Shown: one piece after another, positions 40,375-52,582 of the stretch
How positions within the stretch are numbered: position 1 is the stretch's first letter
Layout: each line of letters opens with the position of its first letter
Source of the DNA: Daphnia pulex
Taxonomy: Eukaryota > Arthropoda > Branchiopoda > Diplostraca > Daphniidae
NCBI RefSeq assembly: GCF_021134715.1
Contig: NC_060023.1
Coordinates: forward strand, 4,216,001-4,280,000
Length of the DNA stretch: 64,000 nucleotides
Direction: 5' to 3'
Program-made: the position numbers and the translations under genes
The notes under the pieces: generated by a model
What the model was told of the DNA's origin: nothing
Database searches by the model: none
What the model saw: the letters and a program-made list of their open reading frames with translations, nothing else

Positions 40375-43300
40375 TTGCTTGTATAGGGATAATAATATGG
40401 GAGGGGCGGGGGAGATTATTCAACCGATTCAGATTTGGTCTTAGGCCTACTTATTGTCGGAAGGAAGGAAATACCGGAAAAATTCTTAATTGATTAAAAG
40501 GTAATAAAAAAGTTTAATTACTGGGTGCAACAAATTTGCGCTAGTTCTAAAAATTATAATAATGTAACATAATCTCCCTATATTAAGCTTAATGTATGTC
40601 GATATCGAATTTCTTATGTTACTTTCCAATTAAATTTTTGATACAAAAAATTTTGCAATATTATGAAAATCGTGAAGTTGGCATACTTAACAACGGATCG
40701 ATGAAGTTGTCGAAAGAGAATGCGTCAACTGAAAATGACATTCCAATTACGAACAATAGCGTACCCAAAGCCAAATTATTACGCATCATTTTGAAATTAG
40801 TTGATTTTCAGGAAAGACTATTAGTCAATTACGTCCTATACAGAAGCAAAGAAAAATCAGGGAAATAATCACCAAAAGAAAATTTGAATCAAGAAAATCA
40901 ATTTTTAAAAATAGATTTTAAAAAATAATGTAGCACATTGGTACAATGAACCAACACTCGATCTACTACGCAATGAACCAATAAAAATGATGAATAAAAA
41001 ATTTTACTTTTATCTTAATCGAACAGAAATGTAAAATTTATAGATGATGTATTAAATCAGTGCTCACCTTAAAGAATTGAGATGAAATTTGAAAATCCTA
41101 TCGGATACAACGAGCACGATTTCAATGTGAACAGTAAGATATCTTAACGACGAAGCGACTGAAAAGGAACTGAAGTTGCGTGTCTCGTCCAGCAGCCTAT
41201 GTACCCTCGATCGCCGACTCGAAAATACCGTAAGCCAACAGGGATGAGTCCAGCTGATGACTACATTAGTTAGCAATAAGCTACTTTTCGTAGGGTTTGC
41301 TTTGCATACACTACCACTGCTCACCGCGCAACTGTGCATCCGGTCTACCAGGAATATTCAAATCAAGGAAAATTGTGATTCAACAGCAGCTGATTTTCTT
41401 ATTGTTTGCCATAAATTCGGTATGAAGCCTATTCGTCCGTTCGTCCGTGTTTGAAATTCTGGTGCGGTGAACTTTATTATGCATGCATAGATTCCAATTG
41501 TAAACTTGCCAGACACTAAATAACTGTAATTAAATTGTGGCATTGTGAAATACAAAGAAACGCGAAATATATCGGCGAAGCGAGTCGTGATAGACCAAAA
41601 GACAAGTCCAATTAATGCTGCAAAAGTCTTAGAATTCGGAGGAAGGAACACAACGTGTGTGCATATCCGTGGGGCCCAGTTTAACGCGCTTTCAGAGAGT
41701 CAGATGACTTGTCCTTGAACATTTTTTTTTCATTTGATGTCAATTTGAAGGCTACTAGTGAGATAAGGATGTCCATATCTTAAGCACTGAAAAATGTTTG
41801 TTTGTTTTGTTTGTTTGTTTTTTCCGTTTGGTCTCAGTGATTTCAGCACGGGCGATTATTGCTTTAGAAGTTAGTGAATTTTCCTTCGCAATTTTCACTC
41901 GATCGTGTCTAAATGAATGTGAATTAATTCCTCTCGTTTTCCTCAAAATTTTAACTATAAAATTGAAACTAATTTTAATTATAGCAATTTTAAAAACCAT
42001 ACACTTGCAATTTTTAAGAAATTGCTACTCTCCTGCAAAGGCTGATTGAATAGAAATGGGAGGAATGGATGGAGGATAGGCTAACCGGGCTAACTTAGCC
42101 GCACCGTGGTATTATTTCATACGCTACCAGGCAATCTATGTATTAATTGCCAATTCTCAGCCATAAAAATCTCGGAGGCAGACGAAAAAATGACCCTTCT
42201 AGTTATCATTAAGTCAGACTCGGTCAGACAGTTCTAGTAATTTTTGTAAAAATATACTTGAGTGTGAAGCAATTTTGTAACTGTAGTCATGTAGTGTACA
42301 CGAAAATATATTTGTATCTATGAAGAGTACCGCCAAAAAATGCGCAGTGCGTAAGTGTTAGGTCTATATTACAGTTTCATTCTTTTCCCTTCAAACTTGT
42401 TTAAACAGCTTGTTCCGTTGATGAAATTCAAACCTCTGAAACTTGAAAGTAAAAAGCTCAGAAGTTTGTGCATCCTGGGTGGAAGCGGAACCATAAAACC
42501 CGCTGGCCATCTGTGTCTCCTGTTTTTGCTGGCTGGTGTATGGTATGTCTTAAATAGTTCTGCTAGCAGTATGTAGCATAAAGTATTTGCTTAATGAACA
42601 TATCTGTGGGTGAATAACTGTGTATGTCCAACAAGCAGCTGTTATGAAAAGGAAGAAGAAGAAGAAAAAAGAGCTCATACAATATGAATGGCAGGAATCC
42701 GGTTGTAAAGCCTACCGTAACCTTCGGAAGTTTCCGACGCATAAGACAAGGCAGAAGTTGGGTCCATCACCTGAGCTAGACTATATAGTGTGCGTGGAAA
42801 GTATTTTTGCCGCCGATGCGTCTCCATGTTGGGATTTGTAACGAAACGTGATTTTGTTATGCTGGCTATACTATACTTTCTATCTCAGTTTCTATTACAT
42901 CATGCCCAAATGCTCTGAGATGAGATGAGCTCATGTATTTTGGGCATTTTGGAACTAATTGCAAGAATCTTTGGTGCTCAGTAAATGGTAGTTTTTTTTT
43001 TTATTTTTCGTGGAAATTATTTTTGGTTCATTATATGATATGAAATCTCCAACAACAAAGGCAATAAAGAAATTTCGTCCAGCCAAAGGACGGTATAATC
43101 ACACCGCTAAAAAATGAAAACGATATTTTTTTTATTATCCTGTTGATCCTGTTTTAGGAGACTAAATAAAATTTATTTATAAAGGCACAATTATCCAGCG
43201 CGAATTCCTCTGAACCTGTCGTTGTGAGTGACCGTTGTTCAACGAAATTAATTCGAAATTAATGTTGAAGGATAATTTTTTTTTCTTTTATAAGATCCGA

Positions 43301-45278
43301 TAAAATCCCTCGTCTACATAATTTCAGCTTATATACAGCAAAAATTCAAGTGGCATACGTACATTAACATTATTTCCACACACAAAAATTAACCACACAT
43401 AGAAGTAGAACTCGTTCGTGTTCTTGTATGCAATATATATCTACACTAATTAGTAATTACCTTTATTAATCTATAAGGGTATTAGGGCTAGATTATTTTT
43501 AGTTCTTTATTACTGCAAACGGATAACTTACCCACAATATGTAAACCAGTCTTGGTTTCCCAAATTTTTTCAAGAAAAAGTTTCAACTGACGGAAAACAC
43601 AATGGATAATAAAGACGAAGAAACCTCAATCTATTATTCGGTTACGTTATTTACTGTTTTGTACAGTAGGTATACAAGCTGAGCTTGTTTGTGGTTGACG
43701 AGGAAAAATGGTGTCCTGCCACTCATTTAGACATTTTGTTCGCCTAGATATGAATAATTTTGGAGCAACATGCGACATATGGCATAACGGTGCAAAGCAA
43801 TTATCGTGCGTGATCGCATCACGCCCGGTGAACACTGCAACAACTCTCTGCTCTTATTTTGTATGAAATATGCATCGATATACATCTTACATAATTGCAC
43901 TCATATACAACATGCACAAACATCGATTGAATAAAGACGGAAAATATTTATTACGAATGTTAAATTGGAAAAAAAATTTTAATATTGAATCTGTGATCTT
44001 TATTTTCAGACCAACCCGGACTAACTTAATCAAAAGTAACAGCTTTTCTCGTTACTTGATTTATTTATTTTTTAGCGTGTTGCGTGTGTCGATCTTCAAA
44101 ATTACGTGCGGTTTTTTTTTCCCCAAAATTAGGTGTTCGCTAGCCCTCACATGAAATTGTGTTCGTATTTAAAAGAAAACAGTTCAGCATTATTATTTAT
44201 TTTCTAGGAGCGTAGTATATTTTTTCTTATAATCAGAATCTAAACTGAACTCTGCTGGATTAGAATCAAAGATATACAAGTATTATTATTACTGTATATA
44301 TTTTACCAAAAATGTTTTTTATTATTTATTTATTTATTTTTTGTCCGTAGGAAACCAATAAAACAGTACAAAAAATACGCGGAAAAATCTACGACGACAC
44401 TTTTCCTCATGACAATGATGGACCGTGTGTAGTCTAACTGATTTTCAAGCCCCGTGTCTTATTGATTGCTCAAAAGGAGGGGGGGGGGGACTTTTATGAA
44501 GCCTAGCCAATTTCTTCAAGTACTTTCTTATGATTTTCCTCCTTGTCTATCACAAGTACACTTCTTGTTGCAATTACACCAAACGCGATTGAATTACACC
44601 TAAATATCTTTACCTCTTACAGGATAATAAGCATTAAGGAAAAACGCCAAATCAAGGGCGTTAGCATGTACACGGAACTGCATGGACGAACATATAAAAC
44701 CGTTCTAATAAAAAAAATAACAGAAAAGTTCTTTTTCTTATTCATTCAATTTTTTTGTATTCCCATGAATTTTGCGATTTCACTTGCTTTTATACACAGT
44801 AATCTTGCCAAGATAGAAATGTTTTCTATTATTATTACAGGCTAATTGGCAGTCGGGTAATCGACAACCAAAAAAAAAAGAAGTAAAAGGCGAAATCAAC
44901 TCAACAGTCTATCTAAAGTCTTCTAATCAGAGATAAATAAGTAGGAAATTACAAACGAGTTCTAAAAAAAGGAATAAAATGGCATTCGGTCATAAATAAG
45001 TAATCAATGGGGCGGAGTTTTGAGTATTTCTCACTGAAATTTCTGAACTGTAGTACATCCTATGTTCTACCATTCCGCTTTGTTGAATCCGTCTTATTTC
45101 CCTCCTCTGTGCAGTTATGCAGTGTGCATTTTCGAATGTGTGCATATAAAACAAGTAAGGATGTTGACAATAAATTAGTTCTTTGCCGACCGTCGTCCAA
45201 CGTACTTGATTTCCTAAGTTCTCGTTAGCATCTCAGTAGAATTCTGACTTTAACTCGTAACTCCAGTAATTAAAAAAC
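40375..45278. other. Long intergenic region, no supported gene
   Basis: About 4.9 kb of AT-rich DNA. Several frames of 70-100 codons on both strands have low-complexity composition, no domains and no plausible splice structure. It separates the divergent members of the four-cysteine family and likely contains both promoters. Confidence 0.5.
45140..45240 (+). promoter_or_regulatory. Possible promoter of four-cysteine gene 2
   Basis: GCATATAAAAC (TATA-like, about 45,142) and an arthropod initiator-like CTCAGTAG at about 45,232, 47 bp before the ATG. The TATA-initiator distance (about 90 bp) is too long for one promoter, so only one of them is likely used. Confidence 0.3.
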
Positions 45279-46375
45279 ATGGACCAAATTATTGAAATCG
45301 TTGACGCTTTTGCTCGCGGGAACACAATCGAAGCGCTGAGCGAAACGGGTCGCTTTCTCTACATCTACAATTCAACGACGCTTATCGCATCGGTAGGGGC
45401 TATAGTAGGATTGATCCTGCTTGGATCGCTGTTGTGGATCGCGATCACATCAGCAGCCAAAACTGAAAAGAGTTACGGCTACGGAAGTAGCAACTACCGT
45501 AAAATGCGTTCGACTGGTAAGTTGCTTTCACATAATTTTTTTGTTTTGATTTGATGTTCACCTTTAAAAGTCCATACCTCAAATCTTAGTAGAATAAACA
45601 GTTAAGGTTAAATAGTGTGAAATCACACACTCTATCTATAATATATGTACAATTTACATGCCTTTAATATACCATTAGTATATGCAAACTGGAATGATTG
45701 ATGAATGGGCGATTGACTCTAATTATGTTGCAAACAGATGAGGAGAAAGCTCACACCTTCATGGAGCTCCTTGCTATGCTGGACGAAACTTTTCGAAAAA
45801 TGCAGATTCATAATTTCGACTGCCAGAAGCGCGCTGTGTGTGAAGCACACCAACCACATAGCGACAAAAAATCCAATGAACCATTTGTCCGGCGTATCAC
45901 CTACATCTTCGAGTAATTATACAAATTAATCAATTAAAAAAATCTTTAATATACCGTACTGTTGTAATATCTGTCGACGAGAGAAAGAGATTTTCTATTT
46001 TTATCGATAGTAGTCGAAATTTTTGCAGTGATATTTTGAGCGAATGTTAAGTGTTAATAAATACAAAACAATGATAATAAATAAGCTTGATTTGAAGTGT
46101 TCTGTCGATTAACGTATTTCCAAATTGCAGAAAGCTAGATGACAAAGCACTCGATGCTCTCGAGCCGGAATCTGCGGATTTCTTGTTAAAATATTTCGAA
46201 GCAGCGGAAAAAGGGAAAAGCAACGAAAATTGTTCTCAGTTGTACGCGACCTGTCCAAAGGTATTTATTCGAATCAGAATACTCTGCTACACTGCTACGT
46301 ACTACTTAATGTTTTATTTATCATTATTAATTTCAGTTCAAAAATTTCAACCAACCCACCCAGAATTTAGTTTGA
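45279..46375 (+). CDS. Four-cysteine single-pass membrane protein, gene 2
   Basis: Four exons: 45279-45516, 45738-45912, 46131-46260, 46337-46375; 193 residues, phases 1, 2, 0. The first two intron phases are identical to gene 1. MDQIIEIVDAFARGNTIEAL, then RFLYIYNSTTLIAS (same NSTT site as gene 1), membrane helix VGAIVGLILLGSLLWIAITSA, basic/tyrosine-rich juxtamembrane stretch (SYGYGSSNYRKMR). The C-terminal domain has FMELLAMLDETFRKM, DCQKRAVCEAHQ, EKLDDKALDALEPE, FLLKYFEAAEKG, NENCSQLYATCPK and a final FKNFNQPTQNLV. Paralogue of gene 1 (191 residues). Resembles DM4/DM12-type cysteine patterns only loosely. Function unknown; predicted secretory-pathway membrane protein. Confidence 0.78.
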
Positions 46376-47937
46376 AAAATTTTTTACGCAATACTTGCGC
46401 CATCTGACGACAATTAGTTCTACAATATTCTTCATTTGTCTAATCTTTTTAATTTTTATCTATTTATTTGGAAAATTTGAAAATATTAATTATAATTAAT
46501 TGATTTAAAAAAATAATAATATTGATTTCGTATGAATGACAGCTTAAAAATAATTCCAAATGTTATCTTTAAACCAAATTCGGCACAAGAAATGGGGGGG
46601 AGGGAATAAATTATTACCGGGACAAATAGAATTATGATCGATGTGCTTACCTGTCTAAAGCATATTTTTCCTTCCTTATGAACAAAAAACTATTATTATA
46701 AAACTGCAATTGATGATTTTTTCGCTTGTGTACATAAAAATTCGAAGTTGCTCATAAAAGCGCTCGTAGCTTATTTACACAGCAAATTTTTCTAACGACA
46801 TTATTCTTCACCATAGATCTAAAATGATGCATTGAACTTTAAATTATTCTTTTTATTCATTTCAAATACATAAATTATTGAGCAGCAAATGTCTTTTTTT
46901 TCCGTGTTTCAGTGTATCCCGCACGATACATTTTCACGATAATTTCTGTTCACAATTTCACATTGATTTGATTTGGGCTTTTGGGGGACATATACACTAA
47001 AATGCGTTCCTAGTTCCTACATGAATGAAAAATAAAAAATGTCGATTACGTGCGTGCGTCGTGTATGTATGTCTGTCGTTGTGTATGATTATCAATTTTA
47101 TTTCAACCGTTTTTCCATATCGGGCTTAGACCTTGCAGCGCACAATCGTGGAATGTTGTCATTGTTGGGTGAACGTAGCTAATAATCTAGTAATGCACTT
47201 AAATCTATAAATACACACACTTATCCAATACTAAAATTATTTTACTGCGATAACAAAAAACTGTACTAAATGTAGCTGATCCATTATATAGGAGTGCCTA
47301 CGTGAGGAGAGGACTGACTGAGAAGTGGGGACTGGGGATAACTTTTTTCTTCGTATTTGATGGTTCTGGTACGGCAACTAAGCAAAATTCCATGACGTAT
47401 CCGGTATTGCGTTGTTTTGATTTGGTTCCTGAATTGAACTGCATGCACGTACAAAAAAACACGACGGGAAAAACTTGCACAGTTCCCTACGTGTAACGTG
47501 TCTTAGAACGCCATCTGTCGTTTTATTTACGCTAGAGACCTTTCACTACTTTCTTAGTGAACATATTTTTGTTAAAGAGATCTTTTGTAACTTAACGATA
47601 AGTAAATTCAGTTCTCTATAGCCACTACCTTCTTAAAACCTGAGATCGTGATCGGCTTGTCAAATAAAATGATAAAACTCAATCTAAATCAGTTACACGC
47701 AAACTTTGACTCTTCAATGATAGGTGGCGCCATGCGTGTGCTCCAAGACAAAATTTACCAACTAAATTTCTGATACTAGAATCTCATGTTAAGTCAAGTT
47801 CAATTCACAATGTCAGAATGACGAAATTTCGTTAATAACAGCTGATTTAGATCATACAATCTCGTTGATTTGCGAGTTTGCATAGTGCATTTTTTTTTTG
47901 TTCATGGAGAACATTTGTACCTTGTTCCGCCGGAAAA
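46376..47937. other. Intergenic plus PERK 5' region
   Basis: No gene supported. Overlapping frames on both strands near 47,300-47,490 are mutual shadows without domains. Confidence 0.4.
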
Positions 47938-50900
47938 ATGGTCACTCTGACTAAGTTTTTAGTTATCGTGACATTTACTGTTGTGTTTGTATTGGGTTCA
48001 GCATTTATCTCCGGAGAAAAACAAAAAGATGTCGAAGAATTAGGAGACCTTGACAACTCTTTCCCAAGTGAAAAAGGCAGCTCCAAGGAGGGATCAGTTC
48101 CTCAAGAAGAAACAACTTCACACGAGCCACTACATCATGAAAATTCTGATCACTATTGGGATGATGTAACCGACTCTGATGAGGATCCTGACATTTTACT
48201 TCCTCACTATATTGAAAAAAATACCCTTATTAAAAATTCAACTAAGAAAAGGTATTTCACACATATTTGGATGCCCAAATACTTGAAAATCTCATAAAAT
48301 CTTGTATTGGAAATGTCTAGCCCCCTGCTTTTAGTGAGTACCTTGGATGGTACTCTATCTGCCCTTGATGCATCTGATCAAGGCAATATATTGTGGAAAA
48401 TTGAAACTGGGCCTGGTGGTCTTTTATCATCTAGTATATCCAAAGTGGAACTAAATAGTCATGGGAAGCTTGTAAGACTTATACCATCTCTAGATGGAGG
48501 ATTGTATAAGTTTGATGGGGAAGGTATTGAGCCTATTCCAATCTCAGCTGATTCCCTACTGCATTCATCATATCATGCTGCAGATGATCTTCTTATCACT
48601 GGTATAATTAAAGCCAATTTTTTCACACAAGTTAATGAAAATTGATCACAAATTTTGCATTTCAGGTGGCAAAGAAGTCAGGACTTATGGTGTGGATGTA
48701 CGTACTGGGCATGTCCAATATGTTTGCTCTACTGAAGGGTGCCATGTAGAACCTGCTGAAGCTGGAACTAGCAGTGAATTCTTAATTGTGAGAAGACACA
48801 GTCAAATTGTTCGTGCGATAGAACCACGCACTGGAACTGAGAGATGGAATTTTAGTGTTGGCAGACATGAAGCGTCTCTTCTTCACACCCATTCTGATTG
48901 TAAGTTTAGAATCAAATCTTAAGGAGTGGAAAGTTCTTTGTTTCATATCCATTTTATTAAAGCATTCTCAGAATGTAAGTCCAGTAATATAGAAACCCCA
49001 GAAAAACAAATGGAATGCTTTGTTAATCAATCAACAGAAAATGAGTACATAGAAGCAGATTCATCAACTGAAATTTTGACTCCATATCCCATGGAATTTA
49101 AAGTATTATGCCTAACAATTCAAATTTATTATTCTTTCTAAAAAAGTGTTTTGGTGTACATAGGTAGTCGTCCCAGATGGAGTTGTTTGCGCTATTAATC
49201 CTGAACGACCAGGACAAGTTTTATGGAAGTACAAGTTTGAAAGTCCTGTCGTACATGTGTGGAAATTAATAGGTGCATTTAAATATTTCACTGTAATAGA
49301 ATCCAATTTTAAACATACGAATTTTATAGAAGGGAATTTAATGCCCCTGGACCTGTTTAATCCAAATTTTGTCCCAGCCCTCGAAAGTCAACCGGATATG
49401 TATGAGGATCCTAAGGCGGTTTCATCTCCACTACTCTATGTGGGAATTCACAATCATCAACTTTATGTTCAAGAAAGTGCTAGGATTGCAGATTTTACCG
49501 TTTCTGGTCAATCGAAGCAGGAAATTGGTGGAAATCCAAGCACTTCTTCAAGGTTGCAAATTTTTAAGTTTTCTTATAGAATTGTTACAAAAATTGCCTA
49601 ATTTTTCGTTACAATGCTTTAAGACCATTTCGAATTCAATGGCAACCTTTATCCGCAAAAACGTCGTTAGTCGCGTATCAAGGGCGACCAGGTCGGTTTA
49701 CTACTTCTACTGCTGCATCTACTGAGGATAAGAATGAAGCCACTACTGAAGAACATGTAGAAGAAAGCAGTGATCCAAAAGTTACCGCTATGATCGTTCG
49801 CCATCAGACAGATTATCCTTATGGTATGTATACAATAGTTACTATCGATTTGAGCTATTAATAATATTTTTTTATACAAATAGAACGAGGATTTTATTTA
49901 TTTAAAGAGAATAAGTCACAGAAGAAGCCCCCAAAACCGATTAGTGCCGATAAAAATCCTGCCGACATCGAAGAAGAAGAAGAGTTATGGGAGGGTGGTA
50001 GGAATACCCCAGTTCACATAGTGATTGTATCATTGTGGTTTTGGTGGCGCGAAGTGGTATTTATCAGCCTGTTGACTGCTTTCATCTTTCATATGGTTAT
50101 AACTAGACAGGTGAGAAAACCCCCTCTCCTCCAAATTCGATCCATTCATTCATAACTTCGTCTTTCTATTGTGTAGGTTGTTAACTTCTTACAGCAACGA
50201 TGGGCAATTGAGCTTCATCGACATATCAGTTCCATAGTCCCTCCTTTGGCTCGTTTAACGGCACCAGAAACCGATGTGGGGCAAGAGAACTCTGCGCCGC
50301 TAAATACTCCTTCTATTGCTGCTGGAGAAGATTGCGATCAACCTATGAAATCGGTGGTTGTCCAACCAATGGAAAATCAGATTGCTGTTGCGAGTGGTCC
50401 TCCTGCATTCGTTTCGCGCTACTTGACAGATTTTGAACCCATTCAATGTCTTGGAAGAGGTGGATTTGGCCTAGTCTTCGAAGTTCGAAATCGGTTAGAT
50501 GACTGTCATTATGCGGTTAAACGCATTCAGCTTCCAAACAGTGAGGAAGCCAGGGAGAAAGTGATGCGTGAAGTTAAGGTAAGCACGTTTTAAAAGCTAT
50601 TTTATAATTTCTGGCAGAAACATACATCATATTCCATTATTATTAGGCCTTGGCGAAGCTCGACAATCCACATATTGTGAGATATTTCCATGCTTGGATT
50701 GAATGCCCACCTCCTGGTTGGCAGGAATTTCAAGATGCAGCTTGGATCGACAGCGAATCAATTACTGGACCTACTCCGTTCAACACAGGAGAGGACAGTT
50801 GCCTATCGAAAATGGAACCGTCCAACTCCGATGGTTTCACTGGTTCAAATGAAAAATCGACTGTTGATCAGTTTCCATTTTGCAATCAGATGAGTTCGTT

Positions 50901-52160
50901 TGATAATTCATTTTCGGTGCGGCGGAAGTCATTGACAAACGATTCTTTCGATATCGTTTTCGAAGATTCTAGTCGGAAAACTAAAAATTCTTGTAACGAA
51001 ATTCGATTTGAAGATGAAACATCAGATAAATGTTCCAAAAGTACCAGTGCATGCGAGACAGACGGCAGTTGTGCAATAATCAGAAGACCATCGAGTCGCC
51101 ATGTTGTAAAAAGAGTTCAAAGAAACGTGCCGAAAACTCCCAACTACACAAGATCGGACGCTAAAATGTTTCTCTTCATACAAATGCAACTTTGTCGTAA
51201 AGAAAGTTTACGTGAGTGGTTGAGAGCTCACGTATCACACCGCGATACTTATCAGACTATCCAGATGTTTAACGAAATCGTCCGAGCTGTCGAATACGTT
51301 CACCTACAGGTATCGAAATGATATATCAAATAACTTTTTTCTTAAATTATATTTATGTTTCGATACCCAGGGTCTAATTCATCGAGATCTCAAGCCTTCA
51401 AATATATTCTTTGCTCCTGATGGAGCGATTAAGATCGGTGATTTTGGCTTGGTAACTGCCATGGCTGAAGAGGCTTCCTATTCACCCATGTCTCCCGAAC
51501 GAAATGTCGTTTGTGGTGGTGGATTTTCGCCATTTCAGCGCACTCACACTGACCAAGTTGGGACACAGCTGTACATGAGTCCTGAGCAAATTGAAGGGCA
51601 ACCATACAATCACAAAGTAGATATATATTCGCTTGGTCTCATTTTGGTTGAATTGCTCTGGCCATTGTCCACTCAGATGGAACAGGTATAACTTTCAAAC
51701 TGACCCCATAATTGTTCATACAAAATTAATTATCGATTTGAATATTTTTTTTCTAAACTCAGGTGACTGTGATCTCTCAGTTACGGAAACTCAAGTTCCC
51801 ACAAGGATTTATCGAAAAATATCCGGAAGAGGTATGCCATAATTTGTTTTAATTATCTATTTTGAATAATATTACAGCTTTGTGTTTGTTTGTTCTTTAT
51901 TTTAAATAACAGGCAGTTTTGTTAAATAAAATGCTATCTCGAAATCCGGATGAAAGGCCGACTACCTATGGTATTCGAGCTTCTACACCATTGAGAATCT
52001 ACCAGGTAAATCTAGTCTTCCAGGAAACACATTTCAATTACTAACTACCTCTTACTCTTATTCTTTCAAGGATTCGACAGTAGAAATTCCAGAATATTTG
52101 CATTTCAGCTTACTACGTCCTCGCAGTACGACTCGGACTTCATCTGGCAGTAGCTCATAA
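47938..52160 (+). CDS. EIF2AK3: PERK, eIF2-alpha kinase 3
   Basis: ER-resident type I kinase that senses unfolded proteins and phosphorylates eIF2alpha. Fourteen exons with consistent phases: 47938-48251, 48321-48601, 48666-48899, 48963-49102, 49164-49272, 49330-49552, 49624-49823, 49884-50110, 50177-50578, 50647-51309, 51371-51685, 51763-51831, 51913-52005, 52071-52160; 1119 residues (human about 1116). Signal peptide 1-22 ([14 protein letters not shown]); beta-propeller luminal domain from [18 protein letters not shown] ([28 protein letters not shown]); membrane helix about 544-573 ([18 protein letters not shown]). Kinase: GRGGFG 669-674, Lys 691 in [15 protein letters not shown] 935-942, DFG 955-957, [14 protein letters not shown] activation loop. 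A roughly 150-residue acidic/serine-rich insert in exon 10 is characteristic of PERK. The alternative acceptor for exon 4 (48,975) would create a stop, so 48,963 was chosen. Confidence 0.96.
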
Positions 52161-52286
52161 TTGGAAAATGTACGCTAATCCTTTATGGGGTTTTCAGTTG
52201 TGATACTGAAATATGTACATACATGTGTGCAAAGAATTTTCAGCATTTTCCTATACAGGAACTAAAAAAAAATGTATATTTAATTG

Positions 52287-52300
52287 TTTATTACTTTATT
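52287..52300 (-). terminator. Polyadenylation signals of the Abraxas-family gene
   Basis: Two AATAAA hexamers on the minus strand (52292-52287 and 52300-52295), 283-298 bp after the stop at 52583 and only about 130 bp from the convergent PERK stop. Confidence 0.5.
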
Positions 52301-52582
52301 AAATGTACGAAGTTTGGGTGTGCCCAAAATTGGAAAATATCTTGATTATAATACAATTATTGACACAACGCATAAGTTCTTTAAGACTTCAAAACAAAAG
52401 ATGTACTTTAAAAATACAAAAAAAAATGAAAATTCTTAGATGAACGCTTGGATAGGAATACAACTCTTAGAGAGCTTTTATTTGTTAACCGAAATTTTCT
52501 TAATTTCCTTCGGAAGGATAGCGCTCTTCTTATCGCCTGACGATGATTCAAAGAGTATTCATTTTTTTTCGTCGATTGGAAA

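Noticed and set aside
40596..40868. 90-residue plus-strand frame
   Set aside because: Starts in AT-rich DNA, low-complexity composition, no similarity to the neighbouring four-cysteine proteins.
43870..44845. Two plus-strand frames of 94 and 100 codons
   Set aside because: Rich in I, K, N, F as expected from random AT-rich DNA; no motif or exon structure.
47302..47496. Overlapping open frames on both strands upstream of PERK
   Set aside because: They are mirror images of one another, have no domain and no promoter or splice evidence.
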